From Sthenelais limicola (Eukaryota; Annelida; Polychaeta; Phyllodocida; Sigalionidae), in assembly GCA_942159475.1 (NCBI GenBank), contig OW804102.1:30572873-30636872 (forward strand): 64,000 bases of DNA, written 5' to 3'. A model generated the notes under the pieces. That model saw only the letters and a program-made list of their open reading frames with translations, made no database searches and was not told the origin of the DNA. Position 1 is the stretch's first letter; every line of letters begins with the position of its first letter. The position numbers were made by a program, and so were the translations under genes. This document shows, piece by piece, positions 22,205 to 33,899 of this stretch.

Positions 22205-22515
22205 TTAGACAAAATGTTAGATGGATTGCAACGAGTGGTTGTTCTGAAATAGCGTATCAGACACACAAGGAGTGAAAATGTGCATATCGTCATGGTGGCA
22301 AACCACAAGCGATGATGCAATCATTTTCACTCCAAGTGTGTCTGATACCTTATTTCAGAACAACCATGAGTTTGTATTCCATATTTAAATCATGGCTACT
22401 ATGTTTAACTGGTGAAATTACCCTGTGTGATCATACTCCAGACATTGTTTCATTGATCTACCAGATTAATAAGTGCCATAACTTCTCTGCGAAGCACATC
22501 ACTTTAAACAAAATG
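22205..22515 (+). repeat. Family H repeat with long inverted arms, copy 1
   Basis: The arms 22236-22284 and 22315-22367 are imperfectly complementary (TGGTTGTTCTGAAATAGCGT on the left, TTATTTCAGAACAACCA on the right). A ~150 bp stretch that follows (GAGTTTGTATTCCATA...) also recurs at 25.77-25.93 kb. The 107-codon frame starting at 22312 lies in this repeat and is not treated as a gene. Confidence 0.65.
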
Positions 22516-22639
22516 CAATGCGCGGACCTACATATTGCAGACGTTATAACAAACTTAAGGCCCTTGTCCACTAAGCCGATAAGTTGTGATATAAAAAGTA
22601 GAAACACAAGACTTCCAAGTCAGAAAACCCCTTAAAAGG

Positions 22640-22795
22640 TATTGTTCTCTAGTCTAAAACAACTATTTGAAAAAAAAAATTTTGTGTTACTTATTTTGTG
22701 AAAGTCGGTTTCCTTAACAAAAAGTCCTCCCCCTACCTAGTTTTCAGCTGCTATAAATCGGAAGTACACCTATTTTTTCGAATTCTAAGAACTAA
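22640..22795. repeat. Dispersed repeat family L, copy 3
   Basis: Shares TCTAAAACAACTATTT, CCCCCTACCTAGTTTTCAGC and TATTTTTTCGAATTCTAAG-like blocks with 14190-14440. Diverged. Confidence 0.45.
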
Positions 22796-22979
22796 GATTC
22801 ATATGTAAATTAAAGAAGAGATTCTGGGTTGATATGGCTGGAACTGCATCTTTAATAGGGTGCTTGAATCAAGGTCATTACAAGGACCAACCCAGGATGT
22901 AACTGAGAAGGGCCTCAGCCCTGGAGGACCCATACACAAGACGCCACATAAATAACCAGCATCTCCGTATTTAAGCGTC

Positions 22980-23090
22980 AAGGGCCTAGTCCACCAAGCC
23001 GATTCTCATACGATTTTGCACCGCAGGGGACTCTTTTTCACTAAATTATGTTAGAATCGCATGAGAATCGGCTCAGTGGACTAGGCCCTT
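22980..23090. mobile_element. Family B foldback element, copy 1
   Basis: About 111 bp and almost entirely an imperfect palindrome: AAGGGCCTAGTCCACCAAGC on the left and GGCTCAGTGGACTAGGCCCTT on the right. Related copies lie at 37095-37205 and 42832-42942, with one end fragment at 22557-22580. Could be transcribed as a hairpin. Confidence 0.8.
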
Positions 23091-23099
23091 CAGAGATCC

Positions 23100-23367
23100 A
23101 GAACATGTACAATCAGCGCTTCAACAGATTGAGTCAATTCTGCAAAATTAGGCGGACAAATGTTAAATATTAGAATTTTTTTAGTTTTTTTTTAAACAAA
23201 TTTTATTGACAAATTTCATATCTGAGTAGGCTATACTTGGAATAGCCTTGATTAAAGAATCTGTTCGGCTACGTTTAACTGTATTTTGAAGCTCATTCTT
23301 GTAATAAATTTGGGTTATTTGAGAGGACTGATGAAGGCAATTTGTACACTTTCTGACGGTCTGACCC
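23100..23367 (+). mobile_element. Family A element, copy 4 (decayed left end)
   Basis: The right half matches well (GGGTTATTTGAGAGGACTGA, ending TTTCTGACGGTCTGACCC). The left end is diverged and contains an extra T-rich segment. Confidence 0.65.
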
Positions 23368-23604
23368 ATAAATATATATGGCTGTTAAAAGCTGTATGGG
23401 TTGTTTCAAATACAACTGTATTTGCCAGCATGGGAAGGGTTTTTAGACTAGAGTATAAACCGTTTCTATGTGTCCTCAGACAGTTTAAAATACATGAAAC
23501 CAGCTATGATGCAGCTATAGAGATACTATTTATCATAGTTGTATAGGTTACAATGTGAGCTCTAAAGCCACATTCTCAGTTAACATCGATCAAAAACTCT
23601 AGAT

Positions 23605-23831
23605 GGGTCAGATCTTCAAAAAATTGTACAATCCGCAGATCTACATACTAAGTACTAAATCAGACAGAAAAATGGTGAATACTAGGTATATCTGAGTATA
23701 TTTGGGATTGTCTGGATTCAAACAACCTGTTTGTTTATGTTACTGTATTTTGAACCTCACTTGTGTCTTGAATTTGGATTATTTGAGAGGATTGGTGAAA
23801 GTGAATTGTACATTTTCTGGTGATTTCACCC
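23605..23831 (+). mobile_element. Family A element, copy 5
   Basis: Starts GGGTCAGATCTTCAAAAAAT and ends ACATTTTCTGGTGATTTCACCC, flanked by AGAT on both sides (23601-23604, 23832-23835). Plus orientation. Confidence 0.82.
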
Positions 23832-24043
23832 AGATGTGCTACATGTTGTTCCCTTCTTTTCCCTACCCATCTTAAAGCCATTGGACCGATATTGTGATGG
23901 ATTTTGTCCAGTTGTTTTGCTGGAGGCCAGTTTCATGAAAGTCCACATTTACATGTCGGTGGACACTGCAGTGGTTTCACTTTATTACCGCTCAATGGCG
24001 CTCAACTTCTTTCGGTCGACTCAACTTCTGATTCATGTACATA

Positions 24044-24234
24044 CCGTATTTCCCCGTTTATAAGCCTGGCCCCGTTTATAAGCTGGGGTGGGGGGGGGGA
24101 TAAACGCATGGTTATGGTAAAATAAGCACTATAATCCTTACCCAGAATATATACTAATCCCGCCCCGAATATAAGCCTGGTCTATCCCCATTTGAAATTA
24201 ATATAAGCCCGGGCTTATAAACGGGGAAATACGG
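24044..24234. mobile_element. Family E miniature element with TA duplication
   Basis: 191 bp. Inverted ends of about 22 bp begin CCGTATTTCCCCGTTTATAA, with TA on both sides (24042-24043, 24235-24236). Internal repeats of TATAAGCC and CCCGTTTATAAGC. The TA target is compatible with Tc1/mariner-like mobilisation. No coding capacity. Confidence 0.82.
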
Positions 24235-24236
24235 TA

Positions 24237-24985
24237 ATCATGACAAACATCACTAGAATGTTGATAACTTCAGTCGCAGATGCTAACACAAAACATTAAT
24301 TACCAACAGCAGAAATAAGTTTCGACCTTACCAGTAGTCAACAAACTACATAAATGCAGGTTAACTAATGTGACACAAAACATCAACCACTAAATATGCC
24401 ACCCCTGCCAGCTATACCCCAACCAGAGGCTTTTTCCAGATCAGTCCGTAGTACAAAGCAGGTTTTACCCAGCGTTCCCTCTCACCGCATACAGCGATAA
24501 GCTTAACCACAAGGCTAAGACTAAGGCTAAAAGTGTTAATGGGGAAAACCTGACTCCTGAAAGTTAGGGAGTGATTTGGTATTTGTCTCTAGGACTGAGA
24601 TCTGGAGCTGATGCACTTTGAATGGCCAGAGTTCAGACAATACAAACTTGTTGGGCTTTGTTACCGGCTTCTCACCCAGAGATCAGGAACCCTGGCGGAG
24701 GCTGGATTAACCACCAGACCCGCAGCCAAGTCCATTCTGTCTGTCTGTGTGTCTGTAACACAAAAGCTTAATTACTAACCAAGCCCTTGATGAACGATCC
24801 ACACGATGCAACTGGATCTCAGTTGGGGTTTGAATTAATGATCAGAAGAACGCATTTATGTCCCATAAATCATCGGCCCGCTAGCCTAGACTATACTAGG
24901 CTCTCCCCCTCTAGTGCCCTCTTAGGTAGTTTTCTTACAAAGACAAAGGAGACAGAGAAGGATTGTAAAGTCATTTCAGCCTGGG
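24237..24985. other. Noncoding, nothing firm
   Basis: No gene is supported. Near 24240-24270 there are weak matches to family K, and 24940-24985 resembles the body of family C. Confidence 0.4.
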
Positions 24986-25003
24986 ATACAACAAGGGTTC
25001 TGG

Positions 25004-25290
25004 AGTGAGTGAGTGAGCGAGATTGGTTGCTTTACGCCCTTATCAACACATTTAATATGGTTATATCAAGGGCGGGAGAGCTGAGAGGGAGGCAGTTTAT
25101 GATCATACCCAGGAAATAGAGATAGAGAAGAAGGGAGAGAGAGACAGAGAAAAGAGACAGAAAGGCACTTTATGGTCTTACCCAGGACCAACAAGGGTTC
25201 TGGCCTTTTATTTTGTTGCTAATGAATAGAGATCTGAGATACAAACTTGTAAGAAAGTATGTGAATATTCTCAGCCCATGGTGCTACTGG
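25004..25290 (-). mobile_element. Family C retroposon, copy 2
   Basis: On the plus strand it begins with TGAG repeats, then GATTGGTTGCTTTACGCCCT. Read on the minus strand this is a 3' end with a (TCAC)n-like tail. A 15 bp direct repeat CAACAAGGGTTCTGG lies at 24989-25003 and 25189-25203. It may be a target duplication of a shorter copy, or reflect tandem family C sequence. No open reading frame. Confidence 0.6.
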
Positions 25291-25599
25291 TTGCTTTACA
25301 TCCTAGTAACCTATAATTTACCTATTTATCATATACTGTAAACGTTGTTATTGTCGCACTGTATTTATTTTCGCGATTTTCCACACCATTATGTGCGCGA
25401 ATTTAAAGTGTGCGCAATATTAAGTGGTGTTATTGCGACTTCACCCATATTATCCAGCCCCATTCTACTGGACAGGTCCTCCTCAAACCAATCCGTGCGG
25501 AAATGTGTGAAGAAGGCCAAATTTAGCGGCACAAAAATGAATACGTTTTCAGTATAGGTTGTCTCTCCTGGTTCTCCCCTTCTCTATTCTATTCATAAT
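25291..25599. other. Noncoding, nothing recognised
   Basis: No reading frame, repeat or RNA gene that I can support. Confidence 0.4.
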
Positions 25600-25960
25600 A
25601 TTTTAATAATTAGAAAGAATGCAATAAGTGGTGTGTTTGAAACAGTGTATCAGTGAAACAAGAAGTGAAAATGTGCATATCATTGAGAGTGGCTATGTCA
25701 AAATTGATGGTGTGCGCATTTTCACTCTGAGTGCGACTGATGCACTGTTTTAAACCAACCACAAGTTTGTATTCCATAGTTATATCACAACCACCATGTT
25801 TAAATGACGAAACAACCTTGTGTTGTGATTCCCCTGACCTTGTTTACATGGACCTACAACATTAGCAAGGGCCTTCATATCTTTGTGAAGCCCATGACTG
25901 CAGAAATCCCATGTGTTTTATGCAAACACTGAGCAGATCTGCTTGTTTAGGAATGTGATA
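25600..25960 (+). repeat. Family H repeat with inverted arms, copy 2
   Basis: Arms GAAACAGTGTATCAGTGAAA... and ...GACTGATGCACTGTTTTAAA, then the same downstream block as copy 1 (CAAGTTTGTATTCCATAGTT). About as long as copy 1 and diverged from it. Confidence 0.65.
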
Positions 25961-26039
25961 ACTTCTTAAATTGTGATATAAATGAATAAATATTTTATTT
26001 TATTATAATTTACTGTTATTGTATATTAATTTTCAAGGA

Positions 26040-26377
26040 GCCCCGACCTCACCCCCACTGTTTTTCACGCCCAAAATGATCCCTTGCACAAGGCAAACTT
26101 GAGAAGCTAGGAGAAGGTCCATCCTTTAATCTATAGTAGTGCCATCAATCACCCCAGACTAAAGGTAGCCATGTCTAATAGGAGACTTATTGGGTAATCC
26201 ACATAAAGGTCCACTCTGTGGGATGTCACCAGATTGGATTACCTCATCACGCAGCTCACTATAGTCTCCCCTGCAGATTTATTGTCCAGTCCTGGAGGGT
26301 GGGGATGGGGTGTGAGGGAAGGAAGGGGTAAAGAGGAGGTGCAAGGGGGGGGGGGAGTCAAGAGAGGGTGAGCATGA
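26040..26377. other. Noncoding, G-rich end
   Basis: No gene is supported. A run of nine or more G lies at about 26346-26354. Confidence 0.4.
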
Positions 26378-26660
26378 TCAGAAGAAAGAGTAGGAAGAAC
26401 AGGAAATCAGGAGCAGGAGCAGGAGCAAAAGCTGAAGCAGGAGTAGGCGGAGGAGCAGAAGCATGTTTAGGAGCAGGAGCAGGAGCAAGAGACCGAACAG
26501 GAGCAAAAGCTGAAGTAGGAGTAGAAGTATGATTAGAAGCAGAAGCAGGAGCAGAAGCAAAAGCTGAAGCAGGAGTAGGAGAAGGAGTAGGAGCAGGAGC
26601 GGGAGATAGAACAGGGGCAGGAGCAGGAGCAGGAGTAGGGGTAGGAGCAGGAAAAGGGTA
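26378..26660. repeat. GGAGCA-type purine-rich hexamer repeat
   Basis: Imperfect repeats of GGAGCA/GAAGCA/GGAGTA. The minus-strand 96-codon leucine run is a product of the repeat, not a gene. Confidence 0.88.
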
Positions 26661-28855
26661 GGTTTCATAATCAGTGCGTGCTAATGCCTATAACAATAGT
26701 TTTTTGTTCCAAATTAAATTAGCGCAACCACAAATTGTAGCCCAACACACGCTAGTAAAACTTATGCTTGTTAAATTGTATTGTTATGTCTAACCACATG
26801 ATCTAACGCAGCTCTTTTTGAAACAGAATTTACGAGTGAGCATTAAACATATTGTTAAAAGGTATGCATAGATTATGAAACATAGCCCAGGAGGGGTAAA
26901 CACAGGAGCAGGAGCGGGTTTGAGAGAAGAGGTGGGTTTGATAAATTAGAAAGCAAACACAGGATAACTTTTTCCAAAAACCGTAAACAAAAAACAGGAT
27001 AGTTGTACAAAAGCAATTGAACCCAAAGCAGTATTTAGTCCATGGAACCTTTAAACACTTCCAATTAGGTGTTCAATCCATTGAACCACCAAAAGGTCCA
27101 CTGCTTTTAGAAACTTACAAGGCCCTGAAGGCATACCAGGCTGTCAGCAACCCTTAAACAATGCATTCCAGTTCAGCACCTTCCTTAGTGTAACCATAAG
27201 TAAGGTCAGGGCACCTAAGTAATATCGCCTCAAGCCCTCCATCCTCACCACACCCTTCTGCCCCCACTGATTTAGGACCATGGTAGTGCTGGCTTTGACA
27301 AAACATACACTTTGAGTTCTTGCCTCCCTTGCTTTTGTTATTTCTTTCCTCTTTTTTCTTTATTTCCTCTGCTTCCTAATCCCAAGGGATGTCATTAGAT
27401 TAACCCCTGAACCTTCAGTGCACTCAGCTATGCATTGCTTTAACCCTTAACCTGCTCATCACACGCATGGAAATAAGATGCCGTGTTCAGGGGGCGACCG
27501 ATCTTTGCAAAACAAAGGCTTCGGAGCCTGTCAACAAAAAGCCTTTAGAAATCCCCTAGGCCAAGGGAAAAAGGCGTTATTTCGCGCGAACAGACCGCAC
27601 TATTCGAAATCTATGGATCAAAAGGATAATTAAATTAATTTGGCTCTTTCACATCGAAAAAGATTTTGCAATAAATGGAAAATTAAATGGCGTGAGGGGA
27701 GATTTAGTCCAATAATCAATGAAAGGGGTGGTTTTTTCTCCCTCAGAGAAGTTATTGAAAGCAGAGATTGAATGGATGTAAAAACGATCCCCATAGGTTC
27801 ATTTGGGTGGGTTTCTATGGAGGATTTCTTAGGAGGAAGACAGCCAGAAGAACAAAAGGGATGGTCATTGACCTTTCCCGGTTCTTCACTGTCCTGGATT
27901 CACAAGTCTGTCCCTATACCTGCCTTCCATATTTTTAGGGGAGTTTAATGTATATTAATTATAAGTTTTAATTAGATTCCCTTTATAACCTGGGTTCTTT
28001 GCAATGTATAGCATTGTTCGTTATTTAGTAGTTCGTTATTTGTTATTACTTGTTCCATAGCCTGAAGAATTGAAATATCTGATAATGAAAAATGTACACG
28101 AATGTTATAAAAATGTTTAATGTTCTACATTGTCCGACATGTAACATAAGCAATTCGGGCATGTGGAAAAGATCGCTAATGTTGGGACATGCACTAATGG
28201 AAATCATATTTTAATATGTAAGCCGAGGAGCAGTACAGATGTGTCTGATGGGTGGGGGCGGGGGCTGGGTTGGGGTTTGAACGCGGGGGGGGGGGGGGAG
28301 CTTCAAAGTTGTAAGTGATTAAATGTAACATGTCATGTGAGTAATGAAATTGTATCAATGTTTAAATGTAACCTATCATGTGGCTAATAAATTGTGTCAT
28401 TTAGATAAATATTATCTTATCTTGTTATCATTAAAACTAAATATCAGTCCTGGTTCAATAGCACACCCCTTACTACTAACATTATAAAGATAGCACAATG
28501 TGTAAAAAGCAACCTTGCCAGGTCAACCAAAGAGAGTACTAAATACTTTATGTACTTCACTGTAATCCAATCATAATCTAACGTGTATTCGAAAATGTAT
28601 AGAGAAAAACATGGAGGGACAGACTGTTGTTTTACGAAATGTCCTGGTAGCCTAGATGCACACTCCCGCAGTCGTTTCTTCTCTGCATGATATGTTTTTG
28701 CGTATAAGGGATAGAATTACAGTATGTGAAAGAGCTTTGCCGATATATATATGGACCATTTCACATTATTTATACATAAAGTATCGGAACAAGAGAAGGA
28801 TATCATTCAAAGGTCAGGAGAAACATGGAAAGGAATTCCAATTTAGGATAAAGGG
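26661..28855. other. Long noncoding stretch
   Basis: No supported gene. A G-run lies at about 28287-28299. The start of a 262-codon frame at 28656 has no protein-like content before it enters the purine repeat. Confidence 0.45.
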
Positions 28856-29415
28856 AGGTTGTGGTGGAGGGGAGGGGAGGGGAGGTGCAGGGGGGGGGGG
28901 GCAGCAAGAGGAGGGTCAGGAGGAAGCAGGAGGGGAAGCAGGAACAAGAAGCAGGAGGGGGAGGAGTAGAAGCAGGAGAGCAGAAGGGGGAGGAGCAGCA
29001 GCAGGAGGGGGAGGAGCAGAAGCAGGAGGAGGAGGAGCAGAAGCAGGAGGGGGAGGAGCAGAAGCAGGAGGGGGAGGAGTAGAAGCAGGAGGGGGAAGAG
29101 CAGCAGCAGAAGGGGGAGGAGCAGCAGCAGGAGGGGGAGGAGCAGAAGCAGGAGGGGCAGAACAGAAGCAGGAGGGGGAGGAGCAGAAGCAGGAGGGGCA
29201 GAACAGAAGCAGGAGGGGGACGAACAGAAGCAGGAGGGGGAGGAGCAGAAGCAGGAGGGGGACGAACAGAAGCAGGAGGGGGAGGAGCAGAAGCAGGAGG
29301 GGGAGGAGCAGCAGCAGGAGGGGGACGAACAGAAGCAGGAGGGGGACGAACAGAAGCAGGAGGGGCAGAACAGAAGCAGGAGGGGGAGGAGCAGCAGCAG
29401 GAGGGGGACGAACAT
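28856..29415. repeat. GGAGCAGAAGCAGGAGGGG minisatellite
   Basis: About 560 bp of purine-only or nearly purine-only plus strand, built of 18-24 bp variants of GGAGCAGAAGCAGGAGGG. Both strands stay open (Gly/Ala/Glu or Arg/Ser on plus, Leu/Pro or Cys/Ser on minus) because the period is a multiple of three. These long frames are therefore not evidence of a gene. The tract could form triplex or G-quadruplex structures. Confidence 0.93.
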
Positions 29416-29638
29416 CTGCGTGTTCTCGAGGCGCTAAGTTGTGATATAATTAGTTTTCAACAAAAGAAGTGATACTTTTCATATATGCCCACACATGGTT
29501 TTACTGCAGTGGTAATAGAATATTGTTTGAATAATTGTACAGTTGATAAGTACTGTTGATAGTAACTTGTTGGAACATGGAATAATGCTGTCTCGCAGAA
29601 AATAAAGGGAACCAACGTGGCTCCACTAAAATTGCATC

Positions 29639-29682
29639 GAACACCTGCTACACAAGCAAATTTGCTTGTGCAGCAGGTGTTC
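29639..29682. repeat. 44 bp near-perfect palindrome
   Basis: GAACACCTGCTACACAAGCA and on, followed with no loop by its complement with a single mismatch. A cruciform-type or foldback sequence. No copy was noticed elsewhere in the window. Confidence 0.85.
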
Positions 29683-30150
29683 AATTCAATTTACGCTTAT
29701 TGCGATGTACTTTGAGGTGTTTGAAACCATATTGCTCAAGTCAAACGGTAATCTTCAGAAACTAATCACCGTGAACATTTTAGTGAGTAGTATGATGTAG
29801 CAAAGTTTTGTCAAACTACTCCTGCAGTTCTGTTCATATTCTTCAAACCCGCATCCTCTGTTAACATCCATAAAAAAAGGCTAAAGATTTGCTGACTTTT
29901 GTTCCGTTAATTCAATATCAAGAACATGAGACTCCCAGGAAGACCTATGATTATCATAGAAGAGGGTATACCCCTTTCCACAATTATCCATTATTATTTA
30001 TTTACTTGTTATACTCTGTATCATGACAAACTGGAAATAAGGATATATATATATACATACAACTTCTTTCTAGCATATCTTTCACTATTTAATAATACAT
30101 TACCATCATTTGGTCATTGAGCCAAATTGTGGAGAATTTTACCCCCGTTA
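29683..30150. other. Noncoding, nothing recognised
   Basis: AT-rich, no gene or repeat supported. Confidence 0.4.
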
Positions 30151-30360
30151 TATTTTCTGCAGGGCTTCATTTATATAGATCTACATTTATTTTTCGGCGA
30201 CCCGCCGACGCTCGTTTTCCATTGGAAATGTATTGTATAAATATATATGACCACAGTAAATAGTGATAACTTCAGTCCTATAGGTCAAACAATGTATAGT
30301 GTGGATAAGATTTTCATAAACAAACAGCTGAAAATAAAGTTTTATCTCTGTACAATTAAG
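30150..30360 (-). repeat. Family K repeat, reverse copy
   Basis: GCAGGGCTTCATTTATATAG... then TTTCGGCGACCCGCC, and further GATAACTTCAGTCCTATAGG with TCAAACAATG. These are the reverse order and strand of the blocks at 62200-62300 and 44630-44810. Confidence 0.6.
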
Positions 30361-31528
30361 TAGTATAAGTGTGCATCATGTTGAATCAAATTTTGCGAAA
30401 GTTTTTTTTTGAAAATTTGAAAATTAGGGATAAAAATTATGGAATTTGGAGGAAATTGGACAATAATTAGAATTTCAAAAATACTGATTTCAGTACAAGA
30501 CTTTCATTCCTGCATTAAACATAAATTTCTAAATGTAAGGAACATAGTGGTTTCAAGCCAGTTTACTTGAATAAATGACAACTATAATGATTTACAAATT
30601 ACCTAACCAACATGCTCTAGCTCTATACATCTCTTCAGATAAAGTGAGATACGACAATCGGTGATAAACTTCTAGAAGCAGTTGAATCATTAAACTCTTT
30701 TTGTTTTTTGAGTAGAACCGAACTAAACCAGTGAATATTAATGACGTTAAACATGAAACAGACAACATGTATGAATGTAAATGTCTTCTCAAAGTTACCT
30801 TCAATTGTTCCGGCTCGGGTTTTGCCTGGAGGATATAAATTCGAGTGGATATATCTTTACACGCAAATCAATTTATCTCAATATCATCCAATTATCCTGA
30901 GCAGATTTCCCAGGGTCGTCTTCCTAAACGTTCGGAAATGAAAGGATTTGCTAGGGAACGTCTTATATATAGATTGTAGTCATTGGATTTAGGAACTTTG
31001 ATATATACATATTTTTTTTAGATAATTACCTTAAAGTACTGATAAATATGTGTATTACACTATATATAGAAGGATTTTTACTTGTAATATTGCAAGATAG
31101 TCATATAAATCATTTGTGAGCCCAAATTCCAATATGGTGGTCTTGCAAATTATTATTTTACACTTGTAACGTTCGAAAGTAAAATAGCTGTAGAGGCTTC
31201 TCAAGTTTCACAAGTAATTTAACAAACACGACTTGCCTCAGATCATCTAACCACGATCGTCCCAATTAGAGACCCTCATTCCACAGAAATAACCTTTACA
31301 AATCGATTATCTTTCCTTTATGGTCTTGTTGGGGAACACCAGAAGCAATGTACACCTAATTGGTATTCTGCGCATGCGTATGGAATTATCAGTCCCTACC
31401 GCCACCTGGAGAGGAGGATACACGAGGGACGCGTTAAGAGATAGTAGGAGGGCTATCAGGGGTGGGGTGATCATTCCTCCAGTATATGGGGGTGAGGGGC
31501 GGTGAGAGGGCGTGGGGGGGGGGGGGGG
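30361..31528. other. Noncoding; G-run at the right edge
   Basis: No supported gene. It ends in a G-rich run at about 31514-31528. Confidence 0.45.
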
Positions 31529-31542
31529 TAAGAGGGGTTGAG

Positions 31543-31898
31543 TGAGTGAGTGAGTGAGTGAGTGAGATTGGTTGCTTTACGCCCTTATCCACACATTTAA
31601 TATGGTTATATCAAGGGCGGGAGAGCTGAGTGGGAGGCAGTTTCTGATCTTACCCAGGAAATAGAGATAGAGAAGAAGGGAGAGAGAGACAGAGAAAATA
31701 GACAGAAAGGCACTTTATGGTCATACCCTGGACCAACAAGGGTTCTGGCCTTTTATTTTGTTGCTAATAAATAGAGATCTGAGATGCATACTTGTAAGAA
31801 AGTATGTGAATATTCTCAGCCCATGGTGCTACTGGTACTGGAGAAGGGAGAGAGAGACAGAGAGACAGAAAGGCACTTTATGGTGATACCCAGGACCA
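31543..31898 (-). mobile_element. Family C retroposon, copy 3, with 14 bp target duplication
   Basis: Flanked by perfect 14 bp repeats TAAGAGGGGTTGAG at 31529-31542 and 31899-31912. The element starts, on the plus strand, with a run of TGAG repeats followed by ATTGGTTGCTTTACGCCCTT. Read on the minus strand this gives a body ending in a (TCAC)n-type tail. A target duplication of this length, with a simple-repeat tail and copies truncated at the other end, is the pattern of non-LTR-mediated retroposition. No coding frame, so SINE-like or a truncated LINE end. Confidence 0.82.
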
Positions 31899-31912
31899 TA
31901 AGAGGGGTTGAG

Positions 31913-32170
31913 CAGGGGTAACATGAAGTGAGCAGGGGTAACATGGGGTGAGGGGCAAGAGGGTGAGTAGAGTATTAGGGGGTGAGTAGTAGTAAAAGGG
32001 GGTGAGGGGGTAAGAGGAGGTGTGGGGGTAACGGCGGGTGAGGAGTGCTAAGAGAGGGTGAGTGGGGTAAGAGGGAAGAGGGGGTGAGGTGGGGGATGGG
32101 ATGGGAGATGCTTTGTTTGCAACGTTTCAGACAAGCCAAAAATAATACATGAAAGTAATAATGAAAACTT
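31913..32170. repeat. G-rich GGGTGAG/GGTAA low-complexity tract
   Basis: Irregular repeats of GGGGTGAG and GGTAACATG-type units. Probably a decayed minisatellite. Confidence 0.65.
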
Positions 32171-33890
32171 CTAATTATTAATTAGAGTAATTCATTAATT
32201 GTAACACTAACAACCCATTCCTACCATGAAAATACTGACGACAGGTATTCAATACGAATTGCCCCCCCCCCCCACCTCCCACCCCCAGCGTGCCCGCCCT
32301 GGACCCACTTGGAATGAAGGCTATTAGTGTATATTTGTATTGCTTCTAAACGATACCACTGTATGGCACGCGAGTCAAATGTCAGATGGGCAAGGTGTAA
32401 CCTCCAAATGAGGGCGTTTTGTTGTTTAGTAATGGATATGTAATGGGTAAAAGGGGACGGTACAAAGGTGAGGTCAGAAATCACCCACTCCCACAAAAGG
32501 TCTACATGTATACTGCCATATATGAGTGGCTTTATACGAATATATTGTTGAAGTGGGTATTCTCGTTATTCGTTAATTGACCGCTAGGAGGAAGAAGGGG
32601 AGATGATTGGTTACTTGGGGCCGGCTCGTCCCAAAGTTGCTCTAAGTTAGGTTTGTACAGCTTCCACCGACTAAGTGCATGGAACTACTCGTCTTTAGGG
32701 CTAACATACAATCTGTGACAATATATAAAGGATTTATTTTTTTTAAAGATTTTTATTTTTGTTATAGAAAATGCAGATATACACTCTGTAATTGTCAAGA
32801 TGGGATAACACATAAGAGGTACATTTGGGATTACTGACTGGAATGTCTGGGGATTGTGCACCAGTAGTGTACCAGCAGGCCAGAAATGGAGGTTATTAAT
32901 CCGTTTAGTCTCTGCCTAAGGTGGTAATAGTCCCTGAACCCTGTGCATATAGAATATAACCTGTTGCATCACAACCTGTGTGATAATATTCACGCTTCTT
33001 CAATCAACCTGTGTAATTATATGTAGATTTATACATACAAACATGCATATTCATGAACCCATGACCATTGCTAAACCTGAGAGGAGAGGGACAATCATCG
33101 AGAATGTGTGGTTGAGAATAAACGAGATGTGCGTTTATTCTCCACACTCCTTGTGGTGTCGTGGACTAGATTGAAATTAAGCTCCTCCTTCCCTACAATA
33201 TGTCTCGTTTAATTTGAAAATTCCATGATATGGCTGATCACATTTGTGGTAAAAAGAGAGAGTTAAGGAATCATTGGGGGGAGGGGCGGGGGGTGCAAAC
33301 AAACATGTGAACAGATTGGATCTTTCTTCAACACCTTCTCCTCATGATTTCACACAGATTAGGATGATATCTGATGCCAGAAAGATGGCAGTTTAGCCAG
33401 ATCTTATCAGTGATTGACAACTTTCTGCACGAACCCTTTATTTCGAGCCATTCTCGAAATAAAAATGGCATTCTGTCTGACAAGATTGTGCCATTAGCTA
33501 TAAATACCACACATATATACCACAGCTGTTTTTAATCAGGAGATGATTGCAAGCTAGATAAAATGGCAAAAAATTCTTTTTCTGGCCGTGTGGCGATCAA
33601 AGAAACTTTACCACGACCTACCAAACTTTTCACAACTTTTATTTTTATCTCAGATATAACATATTTTTTAGAAGGGGGCGGAATTTCCCTGCTTGTAATG
33701 AATCGGATCACTCACACCTTTGTATCATCTGATACAATCAAACACCTAAATACATTGATAAACATCTTCTTTCTCGCCATCCCTCTAACCGTTCATCTGA
33801 TCTGGGGGGGGGGGGGGGCAAGTAAGTACCTTGTGTTATACTGGGAGTGATGTAGCTGTGTTATGTAAAACATACACACTAGACAAGAAG
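32171..33890. other. Noncoding; short hairpins and G-runs
   Basis: No gene is supported. An 11 bp-arm hairpin (GAGAATAAACG / CGTTTATTCTC) lies near 33114-33142. C- and G-runs occur near 32262-32275 and 33804-33818. Confidence 0.45.
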
Positions 33891-33899
33891 AAGCAGTAC

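Noticed and set aside
28656..29444. 262-codon plus-strand frame and 190-codon minus-strand frame
   Set aside because: Both are produced by the GGAGCAGAAGCAGGAGGG repeat with a period divisible by three. Only Gly/Ala/Glu/Arg or Leu/Pro/Ser monotony is seen, with no start context.
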